Origin: JAHBXL01 sp964409775
GTDB lineage: Bacteria > Planctomycetota > Phycisphaerae > Phycisphaerales > UBA1924
DNA length: 64,000 bases
Direction of reading: 5' to 3'
Assembly: GCA_964409775.1 (NCBI GenBank)
Contig: CAYPEI010000020.1
Span: forward strand, 11,708 to 75,707
The position numbers and the translations under genes are program-made. The notes under the pieces were generated by a model that was given only the letters and a program-made list of their open reading frames with translations, was not told where the DNA came from and did not search any database. Every line of letters begins with the position of its first letter. The stretch's first letter is position 1. Positions 19,821 to 28,467 of this stretch are shown piece by piece.

Positions 19821-19900
19821 CAATGCGCGTTCTGCACAGCCCGCGATCTCGCACCCGGTGCCTTGCTCGGCATGGAACGCCGCGCGACCCGCCTGCGCGG

Positions 19901-19906
19901 TATAAA
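19901..19906 (+). promoter_or_regulatory. Candidate -10 element upstream of the zinc-ribbon gene at 19916
   Basis: TATAAA lies 9 nt before the GTG at 19916, with no Shine-Dalgarno sequence. The resulting leader would be a few bases or none. Confidence 0.35.
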
Positions 19907-19915
19907 ACCCGCACC

Positions 19916-20722
19916 GTGACCGCCTCCCCGGCACCATCCCAACGCTCTTCGCGCGTGCGCCGACCCGCACGCACCGCCCTCCTCTGCCTCCTCCTCGGCC
20001 TGCTCACCTCCCTCGCCGCGGCGGTCACTCTCGCTCTTTCCGCCGACCCGCCCGGCTCCCCGCCCAACGCGATGCGGAGTTTCATCGCGCACGGCCAGCC
20101 CTGGAGCATCTACGAGTCCGCCCGCTTCGGCGCTCGCCGCGCTGCATGGTCGCTTCTCACCCTCGACTCGCTTTACACGCCGCAGGAACTGAAGGATCGC
20201 TTCCCCGATGGCCCGCCCGCCGACCCCGCCCTCGCACTCAGCACCCTGCGAGAGGAGTCCGAACCGTTCATCGCCCAGCGTCCCGGCGGCCGCTCCTTCC
20301 ACGCGCCCGCTCCCTGGGGCCAGTTCGCCGCGGGCTCCTCCGCGCCGCAGCCCGGGCTCCGCGGGTCCGACTACGGCTTCGGCTGGCCCTTCATCTGCAT
20401 GTGGTACCAGGTCCTCGGGCAGGATCAGGGCATGACTGTTGTCGGCGCGGACCTCCGCGGCGGCCTGCTCATCAGCGGCCAGCCCGCCACCGTCGGCACA
20501 TCGCGCAGCCGAATCATCCCCCTCTACCCCGCCTGGCTCGGACTCCTCGGCAACACGCTTGCCTTCAGTGCTGCATGGGCCGCGCTCCTCATCACCATCC
20601 CCCTGCTTCTCCGCACCCTCCGCCGCCGCCGCGGCCTCTGCCCCGCCTGCGCCTACGACCTCCGCGCCACGCCCGCGGGCTCGCCCTGCCCGGAATGCGG
20701 TCGCGGCAGCAACGCCCACTGA
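19916..20722 (+). CDS. Membrane protein with C-terminal zinc ribbon
   Basis: A 268-residue protein with one transmembrane helix near residues 22-42 (ALLCLLLGLLTSLAAAV), an exported domain of about 170 residues, a second helix (about 215-240) and a C-terminal zinc ribbon 'CPACAYDLRATPAG' followed closely by 'CPECGRGS'. The topology places the ribbon in the cytoplasm. The GTG at 19916 is preferred because a TATAAA lies 9 nt upstream. The ATG at 19823 would put the start inside the leader after the terminator of the upstream gene. Same architecture as the protein at 23084. Function unknown. Confidence 0.65.
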   Translation: MTASPAPSQRSSRVRRPARTALLCLLLGLLTSLAAAVTLALSADPPGSPPNAMRSFIAHGQPWSIYESARFGARRAAWSLLTLDSLYTPQELKDRFPDGPPADPALALSTLREESEPFIAQRPGGRSFHAPAPWGQFAAGSSAPQPGLRGSDYGFGWPFICMWYQVLGQDQGMTVVGADLRGGLLISGQPATVGTSRSRIIPLYPAWLGLLGNTLAFSAAWAALLITIPLLLRTLRRRRGLCPACAYDLRATPAGSPCPECGRGSNAH

Positions 20723-20829
20723 TTCCCACGCCGGGCAGGAACCGCGCGTGCTGCGCCAAACGCGCGTGACGATGACATCGCCGACAGTTGCGCAGCGCTG
20801 CCCGGCACAGCGTGCTCTTCAACGCAGTC

Positions 20830-22167
20830 CTACTTGGATTGCGACTCGATGATCACCCCGCGGAAGATCTTCGCGATTTCCGTCACCGGCACCGAGAAGA
20901 TTCCGGCCCTCGTCGGGTAGCCGTTCTCAAGGCCCGCATCCGTCATGCGGCGGCCGGAGACGGGGAACGTGTTGCCGTGCGGATTCCAGATCGAGAGCGT
21001 GTCGCCTTTGGCGTCATAGGCGAGCACCGCATAGGCGTGCCGCCGCGAGATGCCGGGCGGGAGTGTCTCATCGGCGGTGACGAGCGTGACGAGTCGCTGG
21101 GCGGTGAGCGCTTCGCTCACAGACTCCCGAACCTTCGCCGCCAGCACTTCGGCATCGTCCGCAAGGACTAACGACGGGCCGGGAGGATCTCCCGCGCGGC
21201 GCGGCATTCGCTCCCGACGCGGCTTTGGCGCAGCGTCTTCCGCGGCCGGATCCGTCGCTCGGCGGCGCAGCGCGATCTGGTCGGTCGAGTTTCCTGTGAG
21301 CAGCCGGATGGTCGCGCGGGGGCTCATGCCCTGCGCGATCGCATCCGTAGCCGCAACAGTGTCATACTTCTCGGGCCGATCCTCCCTGCGCATCATGCCG
21401 AAGGCCTTCTCGAGCACCGCGAGCCAGAGCCCGTCATCGCCGGAGCGGTCCGACGTGGTGGAGGAGATCGCGATCTCCGAGTCCGACAGCGGCGCGACCA
21501 CCACAGCGCGTCCGGTCCCGAACCTCACGGTGTAGCCGCCGCCCTCATCATCCGGGCGAGGCGTGATCATCGAGGCCACAGCGCGCGGGTCTCGATTCAC
21601 CGCCGCGCCGACAGTGGCCACAAAGGAGCAGTCGCCCAGCGGGCCCTGGTGCGCATGATCGATGGACGGCAGGGAATCGGAATCGAACAGTTGCCGCGAG
21701 GAGTGCTCGATGCGCGAAAGGCTCTGGCGGAACGCGCCCTGCCAGTTCGGTGCCCTTGGCGGCGCCGGCTCCGTGCCTTCCTGTGCGGTGTCGGGGCGCG
21801 AGTCGGCGTCCGTGACGTCGTCGGCATCGCCGTCTTCGGGCCTCGCATCGTCGCGCGGCCGGCTGCTCTTCGAGGGCGTCGTTGTCAGGTAGGCCTTGCT
21901 CAACGCGGGCAACTCGAACCTCTCGCTTCGGACGATGCGCTTCAGCGTCGCCGCGGCGGCGGCCTCGGGACCTCTGATCTCGGCATTCACGCAGAGGCCG
22001 TCGATCTCGGCCGCGGAAAGTGAGCCATCGTGATCGAGGTCCCACGCCTCGAATCGCTGCTCCACGATCCGGGCAAATGTCGGCCTCGCGTCCGATTGTC
22101 CGAGCGCGGGGAAGCACAGCATCGCCGCGAGAATGCCGACTCCGCCGGTCAAACTTCGTGTGATCAT
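20830..22167 (-). CDS. Secreted calpain-like cysteine peptidase with an EF-hand
   Basis: A 445-residue protein with a signal peptide (ALGQ end), an EF-hand-type calcium loop 'DLDHDGSLSAAE' (residues 43-54) and a peptidase C2-like domain. The active site reads Gln174 and Cys180 in 'QGPLGDCSFVAT', His377 in 'RRHAYAVLAYD' and Asn395 in 'LSIWNPHG', the calpain order Cys-His-Asn. About 120 residues of linker are Asp/Pro-rich. Classical calpains have Trp after the catalytic Cys, while here it is Ser. It is predicted to be an exported calcium-regulated protease, which is an inference from motifs. The start at 22167 fits the signal peptide, and an upstream extension is unlikely. Confidence 0.75.
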   Translation of the reverse strand: MITRSLTGGVGILAAMLCFPALGQSDARPTFARIVEQRFEAWDLDHDGSLSAAEIDGLCVNAEIRGPEAAAAATLKRIVRSERFELPALSKAYLTTTPSKSSRPRDDARPEDGDADDVTDADSRPDTAQEGTEPAPPRAPNWQGAFRQSLSRIEHSSRQLFDSDSLPSIDHAHQGPLGDCSFVATVGAAVNRDPRAVASMITPRPDDEGGGYTVRFGTGRAVVVAPLSDSEIAISSTTSDRSGDDGLWLAVLEKAFGMMRREDRPEKYDTVAATDAIAQGMSPRATIRLLTGNSTDQIALRRRATDPAAEDAAPKPRRERMPRRAGDPPGPSLVLADDAEVLAAKVRESVSEALTAQRLVTLVTADETLPPGISRRHAYAVLAYDAKGDTLSIWNPHGNTFPVSGRRMTDAGLENGYPTRAGIFSVPVTEIAKIFRGVIIESQSK

Positions 22168-22271
22168 GGGAGGATAACGCGAGAGACTGAAGGCTATTTC
22201 CGGTGAGCAGAAACCGCACGGGAGAGGCCGCCACGGTGCCGGCTCGACGGCAGTGGGCAGCACTACTCTCG

Positions 22272-22514
22272 CCCGGGTCGGGCGCTGTCGATCTCGCCGA
22301 CTACCTCTCCGGACTCGGTGCAGACACCTCCGGCTGGCAGTTCTGGGATGTGACGGGTATCAGCGCCGACGGCTCGGCGATCACCGGCTACGGGGTTTTC
22401 AATCAAGGCCCGCTGACCGCGTGGGTCATCACCGGCATCCCCGGCCCGGCAGGATTTTCTGCCTTGTGTGCCGGCTCTTTGTTCATGCTCGGACGCCGCC
22501 GCCGAACCCCGTGA
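22272..22514 (+). pseudogene. Remnant: C-terminal end of a HAF-repeat PEP-CTERM gene
   Basis: The frame ending at 22514 encodes the last HAF repeat and the sorting tail of a protein like the one at 10887. It has 'LADYLSGLGADTSGW', 'VTGISADGSAITGYG', 'IPGPAGFSALCAGS' and a terminal 'RRRR', aligned one-for-one with the intact protein's end (LAQFLTEAGVDLTGW, ATGISADGTRLVGTG, IPSPAGLMVLGGG, RRRRR). About 75 codons survive. Everything upstream (signal peptide and earlier repeats) is missing and is replaced by the divergent start of the calpain-like gene. A functional short protein without a signal peptide is unlikely. Confidence 0.75.
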
Positions 22515-22581
22515 TCGCGCGAAGCACACGGGTCGTGCGCGACCTTCGCGGTACGCAGTCATCCGACATCCCGGAACGACC

Positions 22582-22992
22582 TCACACGTACCGGTACTCG
22601 ATCGGCGCATCCACCTCCGGGTGCAGGCTTGCGTGCACCGGGCACTTGTACCCGATCGCCTCGATCCGCTCCCGCATCTCCGGCGCCACCGCGCCCGCGG
22701 GGATCGTCACCACCACCGGCAGCCGCGCGATCCGTCGCGGCGAAGGCGGCTGCGTCATGTGCTTCTCCACCGTCGCCGTCGCCCCTGTCAGGTCCATCCC
22801 GTGCCGCTCGCCGTACATCGCCATCGTCGTCAGGATGCACGAGGCCAGCCCCGCTGCGACCAGGTCCGTCGGGCTGAACCCCGACGCATCACCCCCGATG
22901 TCCCGGGGCGCATCGGTGCGTATCGTCGCGCCATCGGGATGCTTGAGGTCGCACTTCTTGTTGCCGGCATAACGGACGGAGATGTTGACCAT
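22582..22992 (-). CDS. OsmC family protein
   Basis: A 136-residue protein of the OsmC/Ohr family, which reduces organic hydroperoxides with a Cys pair. Motifs include 'GFSPTDLVAAGLASCILT', with the first Cys, and 'IGYKCPVHASL', with the second. The start at 22992 is supported by a TATGCT six bases before the ATG, matching a leaderless transcript. It is divergent from the zinc-ribbon gene at 23084 by 91 nt. Sub-family (OsmC against Ohr or YhfA type) cannot be decided from the sequence alone. The 'CPVHASL' context is like the YhfA branch. Confidence 0.85.
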   Translation of the reverse strand: MVNISVRYAGNKKCDLKHPDGATIRTDAPRDIGGDASGFSPTDLVAAGLASCILTTMAMYGERHGMDLTGATATVEKHMTQPPSPRRIARLPVVVTIPAGAVAPEMRERIEAIGYKCPVHASLHPEVDAPIEYRYV

Positions 22993-22998
22993 GCATGA

Positions 22999-23004
22999 AG
23001 CATA
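22999..23004 (-). promoter_or_regulatory. Candidate -10 element, leaderless osmC-like gene
   Basis: TATGCT on the minus strand lies exactly 6 nt before the ATG at 22992, so +1 would be the A of ATG. No Shine-Dalgarno sequence is present. Confidence 0.45.
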
Positions 23005-23072
23005 GCGACCGCTCGCGGCGCAACTGCTTCGCTGCATCGGTCGAACCCGTCCGCGGCCGGGCCGCCGCGGCT

Positions 23073-23078
23073 TACCAT
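23073..23078 (+). promoter_or_regulatory. Candidate -10 element, leaderless start at 23084
   Basis: TACCAT lies 5 nt before the ATG of the zinc-ribbon gene, with no Shine-Dalgarno sequence. It forms a divergent pair with the -10 of the osmC-like gene. Confidence 0.4.
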
Positions 23079-23083
23079 CCGCC

Positions 23084-23866
23084 ATGTCCCGCCGCGCTCT
23101 GCTCAGCGCAATCGCCCTGCTCGCGCTCTGCAGCGCGTGGTCGGTCGCGGCCGAGCGGCCATCGCTCTACCTGCTCCGCGAACTGTACCGGCTCGGCGAG
23201 ACGATCGGCCTGACGAAGGTGCACCCCGCGCCGGGCTCGCGCCTCGCCGGGCAGATCATGGGCTTCAACTACTCCCAGCCGCCGGAGTGGTACGAGTTCT
23301 TCGCCCGAAGTCTCGCCGCGGCGGCCGCGCTCGCACCCTTCCTGCTTCCCGGCCTCTGGTCGCACCGGAACATCGCCTCGCGCTGGAGCGAACTACCGGA
23401 CATCTCCCGCTGGTCACTCCTCCGCGGCCCGCTCGCCGCGATCGTCGCGGGTGTCGTGTTCGCCGCCATTGACATCAATCTGGGTTACTGGCTCTGGTCG
23501 CGGTTCCTCGCCCTCGGAGAGGCCTGCGGCGGCACTGTTCCACGCATCAGCGGGCAGGTCGCCTTCGGCCCCCGCGGCCCGTTCTCCGGCTCCACGCTCG
23601 CCGACTCGTTCGGCAACCTCGCCGTCCGCCACGGTCCGCACATCGTCTGCACGCTCGCCGCCACGGGCGCGGCGGTCATCGTTCACACACTTCTGTGGCA
23701 CAGGGATCTCCGCCGCGCAGCCGCGGGTGCGTGCCCGCGCTGCGGATACGACCTGCGCGCGACGGCCGCCGGTTCGCGTTGTCCCGAGTGCGGCGCGGAC
23801 GTCCCGAAGCCGCACAACAGCCCAGCGGAGCGTGCCGTCAAGTCGTCCGCCACGAGTCAGAACTGA
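23084..23866 (+). CDS. Membrane protein with C-terminal zinc ribbon
   Basis: A 260-residue protein with an N-terminal transmembrane or signal segment and three more hydrophobic stretches (about residues 75-95, 112-135 and 190-210), then a zinc ribbon 'CPRCGYDLRATAAG' and 'CPECGADVPK'. The ribbon core is nearly identical to the one in the protein at 19916 and close to that at 7774, so the three belong to one lineage-specific family. No enzymatic motif was seen. Its stop lies 9 nt from the convergent S9 peptidase gene. Confidence 0.7.
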   Translation: MSRRALLSAIALLALCSAWSVAAERPSLYLLRELYRLGETIGLTKVHPAPGSRLAGQIMGFNYSQPPEWYEFFARSLAAAAALAPFLLPGLWSHRNIASRWSELPDISRWSLLRGPLAAIVAGVVFAAIDINLGYWLWSRFLALGEACGGTVPRISGQVAFGPRGPFSGSTLADSFGNLAVRHGPHIVCTLAATGAAVIVHTLLWHRDLRRAAAGACPRCGYDLRATAAGSRCPECGADVPKPHNSPAERAVKSSATSQN

Positions 23867-23874
23867 TCCTCGCC

Positions 23875-26457
23875 TCACTCCCTCCGCGGCTCGACTCCCA
23901 GCAGGTTCCTCACCAGAAAGTCCGCCCGCCGGCGTCGCCCATACGGCGTCTCCGCCGCGCCGTGGCCCACGCCCGGCATCACCAGCAGGTCAAAGTCCTT
24001 GTCCGCCTTGATCAGCGCGCTGGCCACCTGCATCGTCGAGGCCGGATCGACATTCCGGTCCAACTCCCCCACGATCAGCAGCAGTCGCCCAGTCAGGTTG
24101 TGCGCCTGCGTCACGTTGGACTGCTCCGCGTAGTGATCGCCGATCGGCCAGCCCATCCATGCCTCGTTCCACCAGATCTTGTCCATGCGGTTGTCGTGGC
24201 ATCCGCAGTCCGCTACGGCCACCTTGTAGAAGTCGCCATGCGCCAGCAGCGCCCGCAGCGCGCTCTGCCCACCCGCCGACCCGCCGAAGATGCCGACCCG
24301 CGACAGGTCCATTTCCGCGTGTTTCGCCGCCGCGGCACGGATCCAGGCGATCCTGTCAGCAAACCCCGAGTCACCCAGGTTCTTCCAGCACACATCGTGG
24401 AACGCCCTGCTCCGGTGCGCGGTGCCCATGCCGTCGATCTGCACGACAATGAACCCGAGTTCGGCGATGTCGTGCATCACGCCCAGGTGCGGGTCAAACG
24501 CTTTGGGCACGAACGCGCTGTGTGGCCCCGCGTAGATATGCTCCACAACCGGGTATCGCTTCGACGGGTCGAAGTTCGTCGGCCGCACGATCACGCCGTA
24601 GATGTCCGTCCTGCCGTCGCGCCCCTTTGCGACGAATCGTTCCGGCGCTACCCACGGCAGCGCCCGCAGCGCCGACCAATCGGCACGCTCCAGTTCGCAC
24701 ACCAGCGAGCCCGTCTCGGCGCTCCGCAGTTCCACTGCTCCCGGCATATCGAGGCGCGAGTACCGGTCAATCAGGAATCGCCGGTCGGGCGAGAACTCGA
24801 CCTCGTGCGTGCCGTCCCCCTCCGTCAATACCGTCAGCCCCGTGCCGTCGAAGTTCACACGCGCAAAGTGGATGAAGTACGGGTCCTGGTCCGCGTGGAT
24901 CCCGCCCGCCCGGAACCACACATGCCGCTTCTCCTCATCCACCCAGTCCACACCGCGGACGACCCACTCCCCGCGCGTGATCTGGTTCTTGACGCCGCGC
25001 TGCATTCCGCTTCCGCCGCGTTCATCGACCAGGTACAGGTGCCGCCACCCGTCCCGCTCCGACATCCAGATCGCCTCGCCCGTCGAGGTGATCCGGTGCA
25101 GGAACGTCGAGTTCACATAGTCCACGAACGTGTCCGGCGTCTCCTCGACGATCGCCCGCGCGCCTCCATCTCGCGAAACGCCCACCAGCCGCAGCACCTG
25201 GTGCCCGCGCTGGTTGTACACGAAGGAGAACCCGCCCGAATCGGCCGCCCACTCCAGCCGGTCGATCGCCCACGGAGTCGCGAACAGGTCATCGTTCAGC
25301 GCGATCTCCACACCGCGCTGGGCATCGAACAGCCGCGGCTTGGACACCTCGATCTCATCGCCGGGCTTCAGATAGTCGAACGTGTGCACCTTCGGCTGCA
25401 CCCGGTCCGGCGGCGACGACTCGACGATCGTGACCGGATGCGCCTGCGCCGGCGTGGTCCAACGCACCACGAACCGCGTCGAGTCCGGCGACCACACCAC
25501 GGGTCCGGCGTAACCGACCTCCGGCTTCCCTTCCGTCGTGATCGCACGCTCCTCGCCGCCTTCCACCAGCACAACATTGCGATCGCGCACGATCACGCGC
25601 CGCCGCCCGTCCGGCGATTCGTCCCCGCCGCGCCGTCTGCCCGCTCGCTCCGCGCTCGCCCGCCGCGTCTCGCCCGCGTCCGGTGCGTCACGCTTTTCCG
25701 CGGCCTCGCCCTCCGCCCGTCCGGGCCTCGCACCGATCACCACCACGCTCGGCAGGTCCACCGCCGCGCCCTCGAACATCGTCCTCCCGCCTGCGTCCAC
25801 GACTGCCCACCGATGCCCGCCGAATGTGTGCTGCCGCCGCACCTGACCCGCGCCCACTTTCCCATACGACTTCCGTTCCGCGCCGTTCAGCCAGAACACC
25901 TCGACGTCGCCCTCGGTGCGGTTGGCGATGATGATCGCCGTCGATGCGCCACGCCGCGGCAGGTCCGACCCTTCCAACAGGAACCCGCGCACCTCCTCAA
26001 TGGCCACCTCCGCCATCTCGCCCGTCGCGCGGTCCAGCCGAACCGCCCGCGCCTCATCGCGCACCAGCATCTCCACCGCGCCATCGACAACGTTCACCCG
26101 CTCGATCGGCAGCATCGCCCGATCGACCTCACGCCCCAGTATTCGCGACAGGCCCGCGGCGGCGCTCGTCACATCAAAGAGCGGCCTCTTCTCACCGGTC
26201 CTCGCATCCACCTCGACATAGCCGCGACGCCCCGCTCCCAACTCCAAGACATACCACAGCCGCGAAGCATCGATCCACATCACGGACGAAACCGTGTTCG
26301 TGACCTTCCCTTCAACCCTTCGCGGCAGTTGCGCGGCCCGGTCATAGTCGGCGCGAGTCCCTTGCGCGCCGGCTCGCGGCACGTGCACCGACCCGACCAC
26401 CGCGACAGCCGTGAACAGGCCAGCCATGACACCGAACGAAAAGCGTGCGTGACTCAT
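23875..26457 (-). CDS. Secreted S9 family peptidase (dipeptidyl peptidase IV-like)
   Basis: An 860-residue prolyl-oligopeptidase-family enzyme. A signal peptide (ends near 'RAGAQG') is followed by a long beta-propeller (about residues 40-590) with repeated aspartate boxes such as 'VVWSPDSTRFVV', then an alpha/beta hydrolase domain. Ser727 sits in 'FGGSAGGQS', Asp in 'LIVGELDRNVDP' and His in 'PGVGHGAAETPYG', the complete triad. The family removes dipeptides from peptides, often after proline. The start at 26457 drops 14 unconserved codons. The gene is convergent with the zinc-ribbon gene and divergent from the FKBP gene. Confidence 0.92.
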   Translation of the reverse strand: MSHARFSFGVMAGLFTAVAVVGSVHVPRAGAQGTRADYDRAAQLPRRVEGKVTNTVSSVMWIDASRLWYVLELGAGRRGYVEVDARTGEKRPLFDVTSAAAGLSRILGREVDRAMLPIERVNVVDGAVEMLVRDEARAVRLDRATGEMAEVAIEEVRGFLLEGSDLPRRGASTAIIIANRTEGDVEVFWLNGAERKSYGKVGAGQVRRQHTFGGHRWAVVDAGGRTMFEGAAVDLPSVVVIGARPGRAEGEAAEKRDAPDAGETRRASAERAGRRRGGDESPDGRRRVIVRDRNVVLVEGGEERAITTEGKPEVGYAGPVVWSPDSTRFVVRWTTPAQAHPVTIVESSPPDRVQPKVHTFDYLKPGDEIEVSKPRLFDAQRGVEIALNDDLFATPWAIDRLEWAADSGGFSFVYNQRGHQVLRLVGVSRDGGARAIVEETPDTFVDYVNSTFLHRITSTGEAIWMSERDGWRHLYLVDERGGSGMQRGVKNQITRGEWVVRGVDWVDEEKRHVWFRAGGIHADQDPYFIHFARVNFDGTGLTVLTEGDGTHEVEFSPDRRFLIDRYSRLDMPGAVELRSAETGSLVCELERADWSALRALPWVAPERFVAKGRDGRTDIYGVIVRPTNFDPSKRYPVVEHIYAGPHSAFVPKAFDPHLGVMHDIAELGFIVVQIDGMGTAHRSRAFHDVCWKNLGDSGFADRIAWIRAAAAKHAEMDLSRVGIFGGSAGGQSALRALLAHGDFYKVAVADCGCHDNRMDKIWWNEAWMGWPIGDHYAEQSNVTQAHNLTGRLLLIVGELDRNVDPASTMQVASALIKADKDFDLLVMPGVGHGAAETPYGRRRRADFLVRNLLGVEPRRE

Positions 26458-26651
26458 AACCCGGATTCTCGCAGATTTTGATCCTGTCGGCCTGTGCACT
26501 CCCCCGTGCGGCCCGTCGGTACAAACCGGGGCCGCGGGGGGGCCGCGGGGGCCCGCTGCGGTGCACCTCGCGATCGCCGCTCCCCGAGCGGATGCGCCCC
26601 GTGCCGTCCGGCCGCGCTACCCTCTGCGTCTTACCGAAAGGACCATTCCCC

Positions 26652-27497
26652 ATGCGCCTCGCGAAGATTCTGACCGTTGCCGCATCGTTCGCGGCTGCCT
26701 CCTTTGCCGTCGCCCAGAGCGGCGGCACAAACCAGCCCAAGCCCACGACACCGCCCCCCGCGGCCGCGACACCGGCCGTCCCGGAGCAGCCCCCGATGCC
26801 CAAGCCTGTCCCTGTTCCCGAAGGTCCCGTCGTCAAGACGAACGAGATCGAGGGCATCCTCATCGAGGACATCAAGATCGGTGACGGCTACGAGGTCAAG
26901 CCCGGCGGCGCGGTCGTTGCCCACTATCACGGCACGCTCAAGGCCGACCCGACGGTGGTCTTCGATTCCTCCTTCGAACGCGGCGAACCCATCCCGTTCC
27001 CGCTCTCGGGCGTCATCGAGGGCTGGCAGAAGGGCGTCCCGGGGATGAAGGTCGGCGGCGTCCGCCGGCTGACGATCCCCGCCAAACTCGCCTACGGCGA
27101 CCGCAGCCCGACCCCGAAGATCCCCGCGAACTCAGACCTGGTCTTCGTGATCCAGATGGTCGACGCGTTGCAGATCGAGGAGATCAAGCCCGGCACCGGC
27201 GAAGAGGCCACCAACAACTGCGTTGCCGTCACCGCCCACGTCATGAAGGACAAGGACGGCAAGGAAGTCGAGAAGGTGGAGGCTTCGCACCCCTACATCT
27301 GGATCCCCGGCGAGTTCGACGCGATCATGTTCGGCATCGAGGGCATGAAGGCCGGCGGCAAGCGGAAACTCACCGTGCCCGCCCAGATGAACATCGTCCC
27401 GATGGGCCTCATCAGCATGCGGCCGCAGAATGTGCCGCTGACGATCGAAGTCGACCTGATCGCGGTCCGCAACCTGCCGCGCCAGCGCGGCCGCTGA
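26652..27497 (+). CDS. Secreted FKBP-type peptidyl-prolyl isomerase with a degenerate second domain
   Basis: A 281-residue periplasmic foldase. A signal peptide (ASFAVAQ) and a Pro/Lys-rich spacer are followed by a complete FKBP domain (about residues 75-175: 'GGAVVAHYHGTL', 'VFDSSFERGEPIPF', 'GVIEGWQKGVPGMKVGG', 'IPAKLAYGDRSP'). The last 100 residues look like a second, eroded FKBP copy ('FDAIMFGIEGMKAGGKRKL', 'VPAQMNI'), lacking most active-site aromatic residues. AAAGGA lies about nine bases before the start. The strong terminator at 27532-27560 ends the transcript. Confidence 0.9.
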   Translation: MRLAKILTVAASFAAASFAVAQSGGTNQPKPTTPPPAAATPAVPEQPPMPKPVPVPEGPVVKTNEIEGILIEDIKIGDGYEVKPGGAVVAHYHGTLKADPTVVFDSSFERGEPIPFPLSGVIEGWQKGVPGMKVGGVRRLTIPAKLAYGDRSPTPKIPANSDLVFVIQMVDALQIEEIKPGTGEEATNNCVAVTAHVMKDKDGKEVEKVEASHPYIWIPGEFDAIMFGIEGMKAGGKRKLTVPAQMNIVPMGLISMRPQNVPLTIEVDLIAVRNLPRQRGR

Positions 27498-27531
27498 TCC
27501 GCCACGCTCCCGATCGACGTTCGCTTCCTCC

Positions 27532-27560
27532 AAACCCCCGGCCCGCGCCGGGGGTTTTTT
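27532..27560 (+). terminator. Rho-independent terminator of the FKBP gene
   Basis: An 11-bp perfect inverted repeat (AAACCCCCGGC, loop CCGC, GCCGGGGGTTT) ends in a T run. It sits 35 nt after the FKBP stop codon. Confidence 0.9.
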
Positions 27561-27577
27561 GTCGCGAGGGCCGATGG

Positions 27578-27583
27578 TATGCT
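27578..27583 (+). promoter_or_regulatory. Candidate -10 element, leaderless DUF2007 gene
   Basis: TATGCT lies 7 nt before the GTG at 27591, with no Shine-Dalgarno sequence. The T run of the preceding terminator falls where the -35 would be, so terminator and promoter may overlap. Confidence 0.4.
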
Positions 27584-27590
27584 GCGCGCT

Positions 27591-28082
27591 GTGCAGCCCG
27601 ACCCCGACATCCTCGTCGACATCACCAACTGCGGCAGCGCCATCGAGGCCGAACTGCTCGCCCAGTTCCTGCGGGAACGCGGTGTCCACGCCGAGGCTGC
27701 CACCATCGTCGGCGCCACCAACCCGTGGGAAATGGGTTCATCCAATCCCTTCCGCATCGCCGTCCCGCGCAAAGACCTCGCCCGCGCGGAAGTCCTCATC
27801 CGCGAGTTCCGCTGCCGCAAGCACGACCCCGTCCACGTCGATTGGAATGAAATCGATATCGGCGAACCCGAAGAAGGTGTTGTTCTTCCTGCCGCGGCGG
27901 AGTCCACGCGACGCCACCGCCGCTGGAGGTGGATGCGGCGGATCGGCCTGCTCGCCATCGTGTTCGCGGCGATGGTCTGGTCGGGCCTGCTCGCCGCGGT
28001 CGTGTTCGCGTTTGTCTGCGCGGTCGAACTCGCCGTCGTGATTTCCGGCGCGAAAGACCGGGAGGAGGAGCCACGTGCTTGA
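27591..28082 (+). CDS. DUF2007-domain membrane protein
   Basis: A 163-residue protein. Residues 1-75 (LVDITNCGSAIEAELLAQFL, then 'NPFRIAVPRKDLARAEVLI') match the DUF2007 putative signal-transducing domain. A basic linker and one long hydrophobic region (about 120-150) follow, giving one or two transmembrane helices. I chose the GTG at 27591 over the ATG at 27579 because the ATG lies inside a candidate -10 hexamer. It overlaps the next gene by 8 nt. The molecular function of DUF2007 is not established. Confidence 0.65.
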   Translation: MQPDPDILVDITNCGSAIEAELLAQFLRERGVHAEAATIVGATNPWEMGSSNPFRIAVPRKDLARAEVLIREFRCRKHDPVHVDWNEIDIGEPEEGVVLPAAAESTRRHRRWRWMRRIGLLAIVFAAMVWSGLLAAVVFAFVCAVELAVVISGAKDREEEPRA

Positions 28083-28428
28083 GTTTTTCTGGGACCTCTA
28101 TCAGCAGCGGCAGATCTCCGAGTTGCGCAGCGACCTCGCCCGCGCGCAGTCCACGGCCGGCGGCGCGGACAACCGCCGGCTCGCCGAACTCGAGCGCCGC
28201 GTCGATCTCCTTGCACTCACGACCATGGCGACGTGGTCCCTCATCGCCGGCCGGCTCGGACTCTCCGATGCCACCCTTCAGGCCGAGATGCGACGCCTCG
28301 ACCTTGCCGATGGCGTCGAGGATGGCAAGGCCGGCCAGCCCCGCACCTGCCCGAACTGCTCACGCCCTGTTGCGCGCCGCATCAGCCGATGCATCTACTG
28401 CGGCACCAATGTCGGCGCAGCACTCTGA
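28075..28428 (+). CDS. Small coiled-coil zinc-ribbon protein
   Basis: A 117-residue protein with a helical, charged N-terminal part (about residues 8-50, 'ISELRSDLARAQ' and 'LAELERRVDLL', likely coiled coil) and a C-terminal zinc ribbon with 'CPNCSRPVARR' and 'CIYCGTN'. No membrane segment is clear. It starts at a GTG inside the end of the DUF2007 gene (8-nt overlap) with a purine-rich GGAGGAGGAG just before it, so it is translationally coupled to that membrane protein and may act with it. Function unknown. Confidence 0.65.
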   Translation: MLEFFWDLYQQRQISELRSDLARAQSTAGGADNRRLAELERRVDLLALTTMATWSLIAGRLGLSDATLQAEMRRLDLADGVEDGKAGQPRTCPNCSRPVARRISRCIYCGTNVGAAL

Positions 28429-28467
28429 CGGGCGTGCCCGCCTCGCATCCATGATCTCTCTAAACTC

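Noticed and set aside
23695..26481. A 928-codon open frame opposite the S9 peptidase gene
   Set aside because: It is the antisense shadow of a high-GC gene. Its translation is Arg/His/Pro-rich with no domain, while the other strand has a complete triad and signal peptide.
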